DNA from: Deferribacteres bacterium
GTDB taxonomy: Bacteria; Zhuqueibacterota; Zhuqueibacteria; Zhuqueibacterales; Geothermadaptataceae
DNA: 64,000 nucleotides
Assembly: GCA_020633655.1 (NCBI GenBank)
Contig: JACKDF010000008.1
Coordinates: forward strand, 62,001-126,000
Direction of reading: 5' to 3'
This document shows, piece by piece, positions 54,900 to 64,000 of this stretch; the stretch's first letter is position 1; each line of letters begins with the position of its first letter. A program made the translations under genes and the position numbers. The notes under the pieces were generated by a model, which saw only the letters and a list, made by a program, of their open reading frames with translations, was not told the DNA's origin and searched no databases.

Positions 54900-55316
54900 T
54901 TATTTACTTTCTTTTAAAACAAATGCATGCTGAACTTTAGTTTCATCCTGTAAAAACACGTCCTGCAAATTCGCAATAAAGACATTTTTTGCCAGTGAAT
55001 AAAAAATAGTCTGTCCCTGGCGGCGGGTTTTTACAAGATTTCTATCTCTGAGCTTGCGCAAGTGTTGTGAAATAGCTGAATCCGTGAGTTCAAGAATTTC
55101 CGCCAAATCACAGACACACAATTCATGATGGGCGTGCAGAAGGTAGAGAATTTTTAATCGCTGCTCATTACCGGCTGCGGTCAGGGATGCAGCCAGTGTT
55201 TCCAGACCTTTGGTGTTATTGAGATTGCGTTTGATCAAAGCAAGTTCAGTTTTGGAAAACGTTGGGCCAATGCATACCTGGCCTTCAATGTAGATTTTTT
55301 TCATCTTGATATCCAT
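54900..55316 (-). CDS. ArsR/SmtB-family metal-responsive repressor
   Basis: The 138-residue protein has the winged-helix fold with the ArsR metal site ELCVCDLAEIL (C67 and C69 in helix 3) followed by the recognition helix TDSAISQHLRKL (79-90). An extra Cys15 in the N-terminal extension could complete a three-thiolate site suited to Hg, Cd, Pb or As. It is the first gene of the minus-strand merTP-copZ run and abuts the next gene directly (stop 54900, start 54899). It likely represses this operon in the absence of metal by binding the AT-rich region at 55317-55400. Confidence 0.85.
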   Translation of the reverse strand: MDIKMKKIYIEGQVCIGPTFSKTELALIKRNLNNTKGLETLAASLTAAGNEQRLKILYLLHAHHELCVCDLAEILELTDSAISQHLRKLRDRNLVKTRRQGQTIFYSLAKNVFIANLQDVFLQDETKVQHAFVLKESK

Positions 55317-55617
55317 AAGTATTTTAGAAATTGCTTAAATATTTTAACTTGTTTTTCGAATAATGTATTCCCACGGTTGCGATTTTTTTAAATAATAGAT
55401 TCAGAGATTATTTGTGATGATGTATGAATTGAAAATATTGGGGATCAAACCAATTTTCCCTAACGACAGTTTTCCCCTTGATTTTTTGAATAAATAAATA
55501 CAAATCTTCAAAGATAATAATCACTATTAAAGTGAGACGGATTATGACTAGTGTTTTTAACCTCCGCATATTCACTTTGACAGATGTCTGATTTGCCAGG
55601 CATCTGTCAAAATCAGA
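55317..55617. other. Promoter region of the arsR operon and 3' end of the efflux operon
   Basis: No gene is visible in these 301 bp. The part near 55330-55350 contains the near-palindrome TTAAATATTTTAA, a possible ArsR-type operator, just before the arsR start. The part near 55576-55611 is the terminator hairpin of the efflux operon, listed separately. Confidence 0.45.
55576..55611 (-). terminator. 11-bp hairpin after the RND pump gene
   Basis: TTTGACAGATG (55576-55586) pairs perfectly with CATCTGTCAAA (55601-55611), 6 bp beyond the stop codon of the minus-strand pump gene. No long T-run follows, so it may terminate weakly or protect the mRNA end. Confidence 0.6.
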
Positions 55618-58600
55618 TTACATTTCACTATCATTTATTTCAATAGCAAACCACTTGTAAATCGCCGGAATAACCAGCAAAGTTAAAATAGTGGAAGTAA
55701 CCAACCCGCCGACAACCACAGTGGCCAATGGCCGTTGCACTTCGCTGCCGACGCCTGTGGCCAAAAGAAGTGGGATTAAGCCCAGCGCGGTCGTCAGCGC
55801 TGTCATCAATACGGGACGAAAACGCAGCAAAGCGCCATCTATCGATGCTTGATCGATGGGCTCGCCCTCCCGCAGCAACTGGTTTAAATAGGTGACCAGC
55901 ACCATGCCGTTTTCCAGAGCAATGCCGAATAATGCGATGAATCCGATGGACGAGGGCACGGAAAGATTTTGTCCAGTCAGCCACAGCCCCACCACACCGC
56001 CCACTAAAGCCAACGGTATATTCAGCAGAATGAGAAAGGTGTTTTTCATGGAATTGAAACTGGAATAGAGCAGCAGAAATATAATCATTAGCGTAATCGG
56101 AACGACCACTGCGAGACGCTTGTTTGCATCCTGCTGCAAGCGGAACTGCCCACCCCAGGTGACATAATAACCGGCCGGCAAGCTGATTTTTTCTTCGATA
56201 GCCCTTTGTCCTTCTTCGACAAACGAAACGATGTCACGTCCTGTAACATTGCATTGAATGGTTATAAATCGCTGGCTGTTTTCGCGGGTAATCTGCCGTG
56301 GCCCGACAATCTCTTCAATTTGGGTTAATTGACTCAAAGGCACTTTAGCGCCGTTTGTCGCTTCGATGAGTATGCGGCTGATGGCATCCCGCGTATCGCG
56401 GTAATTTTCAGCAAAACGGACTAAAATATCAAAGCGGCGCACACCTTCAAACAACTGCCCCGCGGTTTCGCCGCCTACTGCGGCCCGGATGGTTTGCTGC
56501 ACATCCTGCACGTTGATTCCATAGCGGGCGATAGCCTGACGATCAATTTTTATCAGCAATTGTGGTGTGCCACTAATCTGGTCTGGCTGCACATCGGCGG
56601 CGCCGGGCACGCCCTGAATGACTCGCGCAACATCATCGGCTGTCTTCTTCAGGGTTTCGAGATCATTGCCAAAAAGTTTGATGGCCATTTCGGCGCGCAC
56701 GCCTTCCAATAATTCATCAACTGTCATTTGGATGGGCTGGGTGAAATTTGCCAAAACGCCGGGGATATTGCCCACATTCTCACGGATTAAGTCTTCAAGA
56801 TCGGCCTGGGTTTCCGCCTCACGCCACTCGCTTTTATCTTTTAATAAAATATACATTTCGGCGCTGTTGATGGGATCGGTGTGCGCCCCCACTTCCCCGC
56901 GCCCGATACGGGTGACGACTGTTTTGACCTCCTGAATTTTCATAATTCGCCGTTCCACAATTTGTGTGGTGCGAATACTTTCATTGAGCGAAATCGACGG
57001 CGCCAGGGTCAGGCGCATAACAATCGTGCCCTCTTGCAATGTCGGTGTAAACTCCGAGCCCAAACGTGGATAAACCAGAGCGCCAACGATAAACAGCGCC
57101 AGAGATAATAAAACAGCAAGAAATCGTCTGCGGACAAAAAACGTGACCATGGGCCGGTAAATTTTTTGCAAATAACGCAAGATAATGTTTTCAGCGCTTT
57201 CCACAGAATCCCCCGTGCTTTTAGGTCTTCGCATAATCATCTGCGAAAATACCGGGGCCAGAAACAGAGCGAAAATCAGCGAACCTAACATGGCCAGTGA
57301 AACCGTATAAGCCAGCGGTTTAAACGTTTTTCCTTCCACACCCTGCAAAGTGAACAACGGCAGGAACACGACGATGATGATTGTTATGGCAAACAGAATC
57401 GGCCTGGCGACTTCCTTCGACGCCCTTGCAATCACAGCAATACGCGACTCATCACTTTTTGATTTTCGCAGCAGACGATCGACATTTTCCACCATAACAA
57501 TTGTGCCGTCCACCATCATGCCTATAGCGATGGCAAGACCACCGAAGGACATCAGATTGACAGAAATGCCAAAATAATACATGCCGATCATGGCGAACAA
57601 TATGGAAAACGGAATGGACAGGGCGACCACCAGGCTGGGGCGCACCGATCCCATGAAAACGAGCAAGATCAGCATCACCAGAATAATGCCCTGCAACAAT
57701 GCATTGCTTACCGTGCTCACCGCCGCTTCAACCAGGGATTTTTGCTGATAATACGGAATAATTTTTATCCCCTGCGGCAGCGACTTGTTAATTTCAGCCA
57801 TTTTTTCTTCCACCTGCCCGATGACTGTGCTTGAATTGCTGCCGTACAATTTCACCACCTGCCCGGAAACCACTTCTTTGATGCCATCCATCGTTTGTAC
57901 CCCGCGGCGGATAGCGCCGCCAACTTCGATTTTTGCCATTTGTTTGAGAAAAACCGGTGTGCCGTCATCAGCTTTTACAACAATATTTTCGATATCCGTG
58001 ATGGATTGCGCCAGGCCGACAGAGCGCACGATAAACTCCTCCGCATTTTTTTCGATAAACTGGGCGCCGACGTTGAGATTATTGGCGTGTATTTTTTCAA
58101 TCAGATCACTGATAGTAACATCATAACGCAGCAGGGCATCGGGATTGACAATCACTTGAAATTGCTTTTCCCACCCGCCGATGCCCAACACTTCCGTCAC
58201 GCCGGGCACGGTCTGCAATTGGTATTTAACGAGCCAATCCTGCATCGTTCGCAGTTGGGTCAGCGAGTATTGGCCGGTTTCATCTTCCAGATAATAAAAC
58301 AATACCAGGCCCATTCCGGTTGAAATCGGCCCCATTTGCGGGTCGCCAAATCCTTCAGGAATCTGCTCACGGGCTTCCTGCAAGCGTTCATTGACCAACT
58401 GCCGGGAAAAATAAATATCCGTTCCATCTTCAAAATAAATATTGACGACCGACAATCCAAAATTGGAAACCGAACGAATATGATCGAGATTGGGTAAGCC
58501 ATTCATTGTGATTTCTACCGGAAAGGTGACATATTTTTCGATTTCTTCCGGGGCCAATCCTTCTGTAACTGTAAAGACCTGCACCAGCGCCGGGGAAACA

Positions 58601-58719
58601 TCCGGGAAGGCGTCGATAGGTAATTGCCGGTAACTGTAAAAACCACCAGCCAGCACCAGCATTCCCAGCACAACCAGCAGTAGGCGGTTTTTTAGTGAAA
58701 AATCTATAATTGTTTTCAT
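55618..58719 (-). CDS. HME-RND heavy-metal efflux pump, CusA/CzcA family
   Basis: The 1033-residue inner-membrane pump has the normal length and layout of the family: TM1 at about 10-32, two large periplasmic loops, and twelve helices. The TM4 motif reads AIAIGMMVDGTIVMVEN, with Asp and Glu in the proton relay but without the extra Asp of CzcA-type DFGIIVDG, closer to CusA monovalent-cation pumps. It is preceded by its adaptor (17-bp gap) and TolC partner. It exports Cu(I)/Ag(I)-type ions or related metals through the envelope by proton antiport. The exact metal is inferred. Confidence 0.92.
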   Translation of the reverse strand: MKTIIDFSLKNRLLLVVLGMLVLAGGFYSYRQLPIDAFPDVSPALVQVFTVTEGLAPEEIEKYVTFPVEITMNGLPNLDHIRSVSNFGLSVVNIYFEDGTDIYFSRQLVNERLQEAREQIPEGFGDPQMGPISTGMGLVLFYYLEDETGQYSLTQLRTMQDWLVKYQLQTVPGVTEVLGIGGWEKQFQVIVNPDALLRYDVTISDLIEKIHANNLNVGAQFIEKNAEEFIVRSVGLAQSITDIENIVVKADDGTPVFLKQMAKIEVGGAIRRGVQTMDGIKEVVSGQVVKLYGSNSSTVIGQVEEKMAEINKSLPQGIKIIPYYQQKSLVEAAVSTVSNALLQGIILVMLILLVFMGSVRPSLVVALSIPFSILFAMIGMYYFGISVNLMSFGGLAIAIGMMVDGTIVMVENVDRLLRKSKSDESRIAVIARASKEVARPILFAITIIIVVFLPLFTLQGVEGKTFKPLAYTVSLAMLGSLIFALFLAPVFSQMIMRRPKSTGDSVESAENIILRYLQKIYRPMVTFFVRRRFLAVLLSLALFIVGALVYPRLGSEFTPTLQEGTIVMRLTLAPSISLNESIRTTQIVERRIMKIQEVKTVVTRIGRGEVGAHTDPINSAEMYILLKDKSEWREAETQADLEDLIRENVGNIPGVLANFTQPIQMTVDELLEGVRAEMAIKLFGNDLETLKKTADDVARVIQGVPGAADVQPDQISGTPQLLIKIDRQAIARYGINVQDVQQTIRAAVGGETAGQLFEGVRRFDILVRFAENYRDTRDAISRILIEATNGAKVPLSQLTQIEEIVGPRQITRENSQRFITIQCNVTGRDIVSFVEEGQRAIEEKISLPAGYYVTWGGQFRLQQDANKRLAVVVPITLMIIFLLLYSSFNSMKNTFLILLNIPLALVGGVVGLWLTGQNLSVPSSIGFIALFGIALENGMVLVTYLNQLLREGEPIDQASIDGALLRFRPVLMTALTTALGLIPLLLATGVGSEVQRPLATVVVGGLVTSTILTLLVIPAIYKWFAIEINDSEM

Positions 58720-58735
58720 ATTTTTCCTTGTCTAA

Positions 58736-59689
58736 TTAATGTCCATGATCATCGCCAAGCTCACTTTTTTGTAATTCTGCTTTTATTGTGAAACCGCCTT
58801 TAGAGACAAAAGTCTCACCCGTTTTAAGTCCACTGATAATTTCCACAGAGACCTCATTTGTGCGTCCTATTTGCACGACACGCGGGATAAATCCCTGGTT
58901 GGTTTGAACAAAAATCACATTTTGATTTTCGTATAATTCAAGAGCGGTTTTAGGTGCAATAAGACTGACTTCGACATCTGATGTGATGATTTCTCCATTG
59001 ACAAACAAGCCCGGTTTCCAATGGCCTTGTGAGTTCTTAAGCACTATTCGAGCTTCTGCCGTGCGGGTTATTTCATCGAGGATTGGCGAAATATAGGCGA
59101 TTTTCTCCTTACTTTTAGGTAGCTCCTGTCCGGCTGAAATCGTTACTTGCTGACCGATTTTGACATAAGGTAAATCCTTTTGATAGAGCTTCAGCATCGC
59201 CCAAACATGACTCAGATCAGCAATGACAAAGCCATGTTCACTGTCTTGTACTATCTCGCCAAGTGAGAGATGTTTTTCCACGATGGTGCCGTCGATCAAA
59301 GACTTGACTTTGTATTCGGCGAGTGATTCATTGCCTTCAATGATGGCCAGCGTTTCGCCCTTTTTCACAAAATCACCAATGTGCTTGAATACCTTTTTCA
59401 CCATGCCGGGAAAACGTGGATGGATGTGCGCCAGGTTGTCAGTTGGGATGATAATTTCCCCTGGAAGAGAAACATGGACGTTCAGTTTTCCCGGACCGGC
59501 AGTGGCTAGTTCAATGCCAAATTCATCCAACTCCTGTGGACTGAGTTGAACAATTTCGCTATGGTTTTCACCTTCATGCCCGGCTTCTTCACCTTCTTCG
59601 TGAGCCGGCTCGCTTTCACAGCTTGTCAAAAATAACACGAGTAAAAATATATTAAACAATGCATTTGCAGCAGATTGAATTCGTTTCAT
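58736..59689 (-). CDS. CusB-like periplasmic adaptor lipoprotein
   Basis: The 317-residue membrane-fusion protein has a lipoprotein signal (LTSC, Cys24), a His/Glu-rich start of the mature chain (about 26-45) that could bind metal, and barrel-sandwich/lipoyl halves (VSLPGEIIIPTDN, FVKKGETLAIIEGNESLAEYKVKSLIDGTIVEKHLSLGEIV). A beta-barrel and membrane-proximal end follow (GQQVTISAGQ, VQIGRTNEVSVEIISGLKTGETFVSKGGF). The alpha-hairpin is short. It also ends in a His-bearing GDDHGH. It links the pump to the TolC-like channel. Confidence 0.9.
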   Translation of the reverse strand: MKRIQSAANALFNIFLLVLFLTSCESEPAHEEGEEAGHEGENHSEIVQLSPQELDEFGIELATAGPGKLNVHVSLPGEIIIPTDNLAHIHPRFPGMVKKVFKHIGDFVKKGETLAIIEGNESLAEYKVKSLIDGTIVEKHLSLGEIVQDSEHGFVIADLSHVWAMLKLYQKDLPYVKIGQQVTISAGQELPKSKEKIAYISPILDEITRTAEARIVLKNSQGHWKPGLFVNGEIITSDVEVSLIAPKTALELYENQNVIFVQTNQGFIPRVVQIGRTNEVSVEIISGLKTGETFVSKGGFTIKAELQKSELGDDHGH

Positions 59690-59711
59690 TTAACTTTCCT
59701 TTTTATGTTAT

Positions 59712-61049
59712 TTAAAGTGAATCCAGCGATTGACCGAGAAGGCCTTCAAGCCTGATAATTTCCAGCTTGATTTCGCCAAGAGCGTCAAGATAGCGGCCTT
59801 GCACATCGAACAACTGCCGTTGGGCATCCAGCACATCGATTAGCGCATATTTACCCAATCGGTAATTTTGCTGAATGATATCGTAGGCGTTTTGCGCTTC
59901 AGGAATAATTATATTCTTCATGGTTTCAATTTCTTCTGAAATGGTGCGAATGGTTTCAAGCTGGTTGTTTATTCCAGTTCGAATCCCATTTTGCAGGCTA
60001 AACAGATGTTGTTCACTTTGCAGTTCGCGCAACTGCGCTTCCTGCTTTCCTCCCTGATTACGGTCGAAGACAGTCAGCGGAATACTTAGCCCCGCAACAA
60101 GGGCCTGATCATCTATTTCATTGAATCGGCGATATCCAACACGGATTCCCAGATCAGGAACAGCCAGCGCATTGGCTAATTCTGTTTTTGCTTTCTGCAT
60201 TTTGATAACAGCTTTTTGCTCGATGATCACAGGGCTATTTTCCAAAGACCATTGCACAATTTCAGCTTTTGGCATCGTTTTAATGGAGCCCAAATCCCCT
60301 TTTACGGCCGTAAAATCCACTCGACCCGATCCCCAGGTCGCCGCCAGTTTTCGTTGGGCATTTTTTAATTCCCGGGCATTCTTTTGCAGTGTCAGTTTTC
60401 TGTTCGACAACTCCACCTGGGCGCGGGCTGATTCCGCTCGTGAAAGTCGCCCGGCTTGAACCAACGTATCGATATTTGCTTTAAATATTTGGGAAAGCCC
60501 GACAAGCCGGCGACCAAGATCGAGTTTTCTCTGCGCCAACAACAGGTGTGTGAAGTTACTGCGCACTCGCGTAATAATCTGCAATCGTTTAATTTCGTAG
60601 CGCCACAGGGCCAGGTCACTTTGCAAAGCAGCCACTTTGGTGCGTTTCGCGCGTTTGCCGCCCAGCTCAAGCAATTGCCCTATCGCTAATGTGGTTTCAC
60701 TGCTTTTAAATCCGCCCAGCGGTCCGCTGCCGGCAAAGTTCTCCAATTCAAAGTCCAGTTCAGGGTTGGGAAGCAGGCTTTCCTGCAACGTTCGCACCTC
60801 ACGGGCTTTTATCTCTGTTAAAAATACTTGCAACTCCGGATTGCTTTTAAGCGCCTGTGAAATGGCGTCAAGCATTAAAAGCGTGTCCGTTACAGCCGAA
60901 TTTTTGCTTTTTGTTTTCTCTTCTTTAGTCACATGCTCCTTAACTATTGACGGCGTCGGCATCGGTCGGGTTGCTTTGTGCGCAACACTACAACCGGTAA
61001 GAAAAACCATCGCCAGAGCACATGAAATAACAAGCGGTTTGTTTGTCAT
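59712..61049 (-). CDS. TolC-family outer-membrane efflux lipoprotein (CusC/CzcC type)
   Basis: The 445-residue protein has a lipobox LTGC (Cys20) and two outer-membrane efflux repeats of long helices (about 60-250 and 265-440). Typical wording includes ALKSNPELQVFLTEIKAREVRTLQESLLPNPELDFELENFAGSG-like text near 68-110 and a C-terminal YRLGKYALIDVLDAQRQLFDVQGRYLDALGEIKLEIIRLEGLLG-like end. It forms the outer-membrane exit of the three-part pump. It is the second gene of the operon on this strand, after the small Cys-rich protein. Confidence 0.9.
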   Translation of the reverse strand: MTNKPLVISCALAMVFLTGCSVAHKATRPMPTPSIVKEHVTKEEKTKSKNSAVTDTLLMLDAISQALKSNPELQVFLTEIKAREVRTLQESLLPNPELDFELENFAGSGPLGGFKSSETTLAIGQLLELGGKRAKRTKVAALQSDLALWRYEIKRLQIITRVRSNFTHLLLAQRKLDLGRRLVGLSQIFKANIDTLVQAGRLSRAESARAQVELSNRKLTLQKNARELKNAQRKLAATWGSGRVDFTAVKGDLGSIKTMPKAEIVQWSLENSPVIIEQKAVIKMQKAKTELANALAVPDLGIRVGYRRFNEIDDQALVAGLSIPLTVFDRNQGGKQEAQLRELQSEQHLFSLQNGIRTGINNQLETIRTISEEIETMKNIIIPEAQNAYDIIQQNYRLGKYALIDVLDAQRQLFDVQGRYLDALGEIKLEIIRLEGLLGQSLDSL

Positions 61050-61178
61050 TTTTACTCCGTTTATTGCACTAATTAGGCACAGATTTTTCTAAACAGACAG
61101 ACCTATGCCTGGCAAATAAATATTAATTTGTTGGTTATTTGATGAATAAATAAAAATAGTGAATCGAAAGGGAAAATA

Positions 61179-61526
61179 TTAAGTAGTCGGGGGCCGATAG
61201 ATGGGATGAGATAAAAAACCAGCGAAGCTCGTTGATTCAATGGCAACCTGGCCAATTAATGGAAGTTCATAACATAATTGTTCACCATCTGTCTGATTGA
61301 ATTGAAGATGGCATACACATTTGCATTCTTGGTCGTGATTTTCTTCGGATTGTTGAAAAGGGCTTTTGGTGTGACTTCCTAAAATACTGCACAGCAATGT
61401 GGTGCAATTTTCCATTGAGCCGCCTTCAAGGCAGTCAATGTCACCGCAAAAGATCTGGTTAGCGCCTTGTCCGAAGAGCAAAACCAGAGCAGTAATGATG
61501 AAAATTTTTTGGAGTCCTAGGTTCAT
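61179..61526 (-). CDS. Small exported Cys-rich protein leading the efflux operon
   Basis: The 115-residue protein has a signal peptide (about 1-25; IFIITALVLLFGQGANQIF) and eight mature cysteines, including CKCVCHLQF near residues 69-77, and ends with LSHPIYRPPTT. AAAGGA lies 5 bases before ATG 61526. Similar short leader proteins precede efflux genes in Bacteroidota, but no characterised family is recognised. The cysteine pattern suggests periplasmic metal binding. It is followed after 129 bp by the TolC gene on the same strand. Confidence 0.7.
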   Translation of the reverse strand: MNLGLQKIFIITALVLLFGQGANQIFCGDIDCLEGGSMENCTTLLCSILGSHTKSPFQQSEENHDQECKCVCHLQFNQTDGEQLCYELPLIGQVAIESTSFAGFLSHPIYRPPTT

Positions 61527-61816
61527 TAAATTCCTTTAAACAAATCAATATTATATAGGACGCAAATTATAGTTAATTGTTTTAATCTAAACAAGATTTA
61601 ATTGTAATAACTTTGATACTACAAAGCATTTATGAATTCACTTGTTCAGAATTTATCGTTTACTTTGGAGCCGAACTGTAGTGATTTTTAAACAATTTAG
61701 AGAAAGCACCATGGTAATATATTTACCGTCGAAAACATTGATTTTTCACTGTTGGAATTTATCGTTTATAAATTTTTATTGACTTTTTTATTAAAAATGC
61801 AGTTATTCCTCGTGCT
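61527..61816. promoter_or_regulatory. Divergent promoter region with 8-bp direct repeat
   Basis: This 290-bp region separates two outward-facing metal genes and must contain both promoters. TTAATTGT occurs twice in the same direction (61573-61580 and 61598-61605) with a 25-bp period, a spacing compatible with a regulator binding one face of the helix near either promoter. No known regulator gene adjoins it. Confidence 0.4.
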
Positions 61817-62236
61817 ATGAAAAAGATTACCGCAACAATTTTATCGCTCATTTTGCTAACCGGCAATATGGGATTGACTTTGGCGACACATTATTGTGGA
61901 GGACATGCAGTGGAATCCGTCATCGTTCTCGATGCGGAGCCTGTTGGGTGTAGCATGATGGAAATGGAGCAAGACTGCGAAAAAACCTTGCCTGCTCCAC
62001 AAACCGTTCAGGAAGATAATTGTTGTGAAAATACTTACCAAATACTGCAACTCAAAGTTGAAAATTTTGCCCAAGTAGTAGAATTGTCGAAAGTACAATT
62101 ATCAGACTTTGCAGTATCGCACACTTTACTCAATCTTCAGGAAATAAGTTCCAACTGTAACCTCGATTTCTCTTATTATCAACCTCCTCCCCCAAAACAG
62201 GATATCTCTATCCTGATCCAATCTTTTCTTATTTGA
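61817..62236 (+). CDS. HYC_CC_PP family protein
   Basis: The 139-residue exported protein carries the three hallmarks that name the family: HYC (25-27, right after the signal peptide), CC (69-70) and a run of prolines (123-126). A further Cys45 and Met-rich CSMMEMEQDC suggest copper binding. Members are found in Bacteroidota next to metal efflux genes; the biochemical role is not established. It faces the Cys-rich small gene across a divergent promoter and precedes a second CusA-type pump on the same strand. Confidence 0.85.
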   Translation: MKKITATILSLILLTGNMGLTLATHYCGGHAVESVIVLDAEPVGCSMMEMEQDCEKTLPAPQTVQEDNCCENTYQILQLKVENFAQVVELSKVQLSDFAVSHTLLNLQEISSNCNLDFSYYQPPPPKQDISILIQSFLI

Positions 62237-62584
62237 TATCACCCCTCATTACTTACCAGACCCAGCGTCTGAAAGGCTCAGTTTGATGCTTTAGAATAGC
62301 ATCATCTCTTCCGTATATTTTAAAACTAAACAGAATTGCATTTGTTTGAAGAATGCATCATTGAGCCTGTGGTTCGCTATTTCGAACATGGGTTTAGGAT
62401 TGTTTTTGGATTAAATACTGATTTGCAGATATCTCTTAAACGACATCTGTAACAGATTGAGAAACTCTGTTAAATACGTCATTCTGCTTATTTTTATTAT
62501 AGTTTTTGGAATTGAACATCATACCAATTTTTTTGTTGGTGGTTGTTGTTCGCTGTCTATTACATTTTCAAGAGTCAGGTTAAT
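62237..62584. other. Intergenic leader of the second pump gene, with hairpin
   Basis: No gene is visible in 348 bp. TGATGCT (62284-62290) and AGCATCA (62298-62304) form a 7-bp stem with a 7-base loop, which may be a weak terminator for the HYC_CC_PP gene or a leader structure. The ribosome-binding region before ATG 62585 is poor (CAGGTTA). Confidence 0.4.
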
Positions 62585-64000
62585 ATGTTAAATAAAATCA
62601 TCCGCTATTTTCTTGAAAACAAGCTGGTTACTGCGTTGCTTGTTTTATTGTTCATCGCATGGGGAGTGGTGACGGCCCCCTTTGGTTGGGAAGTTGACTT
62701 TCTACCAACCGATCCCGTGCCGGTTGACGCTATCCCGGATATTGGTGAAAACCAGCAGATCGTTTTCACCCAATGGATGGGACGATCACCGCAAGACATT
62801 GAAGACCAAATTACCTACCCGTTAACCACTTCATTACTGGGTATCCCCGGGGTGAAATCCATCCGCAGCTCCTCGGTTTTTGGTTTTTCAAGCATCTATA
62901 TTATTTTCAAAGAAGAAGTCGAATTTTACTGGTCGCGCTCGCGAATTTTGGAAAAATTGAATTCGTTACCCGCAGGAATTTTACCTACAGGTGTACAGCC
63001 ATCGCTCGGTCCTGATGCAACAGCCTTGGGACAGGTGTTCTGGTACACCCTTGAGGGCCGTGACAAAAACGGCAATCCAACCGGCGGTTGGGACTTACAC
63101 GAGATTCGAACTGTGCAGGATTTCTATGTGAAATATGGATTGAATGCAGTGGACGGCGTTTCTGAAGTGGCCTCAATCGGCGGCTTTGTACAGGAATACC
63201 AAATCGACGTTAATCCGGATATTCTTAAAGTGTACAACATCCCTTTGCATAAAGTGATGATGGCCGTCAAAAACTCCAACCGCGACGTAGGCGCCAAAAC
63301 CATTGAAATCAACCAGGCTGAATACCTCGTGCGTGGTCTGGGGTATGTAAAATCTATAGAAGATATTGAAAAAGCAGAAGTGGCAGTGCACGACAATGTA
63401 CCGATTCGCGTGAAAGATATCGGCGTCGTTTCCCTCGGCCCGGCCACGCGTCGTGGTTTGTTAGACAAAGACGGCGCAGAAGTGGTTGGCGGTGTTGTCG
63501 TCGCCCGTTTTGGCTCCAATCCATTGCATGTAATTAACAATGTGAAAGAAAAAATCACAGCTATCGCACCCGGTCTGCCGAAAAAGATATTGCCAAACGG
63601 TATCGAAAGCCAACTCACTATTGTGCCGTTTTACGATCGCACGCAACTCATTTACGAAACTCTGGGTACGCTGGAAGAAGCGTTGTTGCTGGAAATTCTA
63701 ATCACCATATTAGTCGTCATTGTAATGGTGATGAATTTACGCGCGTCGATTCTTATCTCCAGTTTGTTGCCGCTTGCTGTCCTCATGGTTTTTATCAGCA
63801 TGCGCTATTTTGGCGTCGACGCCAACATTGTGGCGCTTTCGGGTATTGCCATTGCTATTGGCACAATGGTCGATCTCGGCATCGTGCTCTCTGAAAATGT
63901 GCTCAAACACATGGCCGATGCGCCCAAAACAGAGAAATTATTTGACACCATTTACAACGCCGCCGCTGAAGTCAGTTCGGCCATTCTCACCGCCGTATCG
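62585..64000 (+). CDS. Second HME-RND heavy-metal efflux pump, CusA family (3' partial)
   Basis: The frame runs from ATG 62585 to the window end (472 codons visible of an expected length above 1000). The N-terminus has TM1 (about 12-32), then FLPTDPVPVDAIPDIGENQQIVFTQW-like text, and GRSPQDIEDQITYPL and GIPGVKSIRSSSVFGFSSIYIIF. TM4 has IAIGTMVDLGIVLSEN, the monovalent-cation form of the proton relay. It clearly differs from the pump at 55618-58719 (for example QVFWYTLEGRDKNGNPTGGWDL here, absent there), so it is a distinct paralogue and not a recent duplicate. No adaptor precedes it; partners may follow beyond the window. Confidence 0.9.
   Translation, partial: MLNKIIRYFLENKLVTALLVLLFIAWGVVTAPFGWEVDFLPTDPVPVDAIPDIGENQQIVFTQWMGRSPQDIEDQITYPLTTSLLGIPGVKSIRSSSVFGFSSIYIIFKEEVEFYWSRSRILEKLNSLPAGILPTGVQPSLGPDATALGQVFWYTLEGRDKNGNPTGGWDLHEIRTVQDFYVKYGLNAVDGVSEVASIGGFVQEYQIDVNPDILKVYNIPLHKVMMAVKNSNRDVGAKTIEINQAEYLVRGLGYVKSIEDIEKAEVAVHDNVPIRVKDIGVVSLGPATRRGLLDKDGAEVVGGVVVARFGSNPLHVINNVKEKITAIAPGLPKKILPNGIESQLTIVPFYDRTQLIYETLGTLEEALLLEILITILVVIVMVMNLRASILISSLLPLAVLMVFISMRYFGVDANIVALSGIAIAIGTMVDLGIVLSENVLKHMADAPKTEKLFDTIYNAAAEVSSAILTAVS

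Overview
The window is chromosomal DNA of a Gram-negative, probably anaerobic or facultative bacterium of the FCB superphylum. Two secreted proteins end in the NYPNPF-type C-terminal sorting domain of the type IX secretion system. Lipoproteins, TolC/RND efflux and Wza-type export show an outer membrane. HYC_CC_PP and tail-fibre-like proteins are typical of Bacteroidota and relatives. The exact sorting-domain wording fits Calditrichota, KSB1 or Ignavibacteria best; this placement is inference.

Bases 1-25300 look accessory. They hold a tail-fibre-like surface protein (cut by the window start), two consecutive YD/RHS proteins with a toxin-like tip and an overlapping small lipoprotein, an intact IS630-family element, debris of a TPR-CHAT gene and of an IS21-type element, then a TPR gene and a CHAT protease gene that look like the two halves of one ancestral TPR-CHAT gene separated by an inversion. 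Beside them lies a sigma/anti-sigma pair. From 17533 a tightly overlapping operon encodes a NYN ribonuclease, membrane proteins, a VWA-like lipoprotein, a TraG/VirD4-type ATPase, a zinc ribbon protein and a replication-relaxation (PD-(D/E)XK-like) protein. An excisionase, a tyrosine integrase and a tRNA 3'-end fragment follow, as at the end of an integrative element.

Bases 25300-53700 are mostly ordinary: an MFS transporter, two T9SS cargo proteins (a beta-propeller-like protein and a GH13 alpha-amylase) plus a short relative, an 11-gene exopolysaccharide locus (Wza, Wzz, ExeA-like ATPase, CpsD-like protein, membrane glycosyltransferase, ligase/polymerase, GT4, bi-domain oxidoreductase, DprE1/DprE2-like pair), a methylmalonyl-CoA epimerase and sodium-pumping decarboxylase operon, a lone receiver-domain protein, a two-gene 2-oxoacid:ferredoxin oxidoreductase, and initiator tRNA-fMet.

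Bases 53790-64000 form a heavy-metal island. It has an ArsR repressor, a MerT-MerP fusion and a CopZ-like Fe-S metallochaperone; a CusCBA-type efflux operon led by a small Cys-rich exported protein; and, divergently, an HYC_CC_PP protein followed by a second CusA-type pump cut by the window end. Copper/silver or mercury is the likely substrate.
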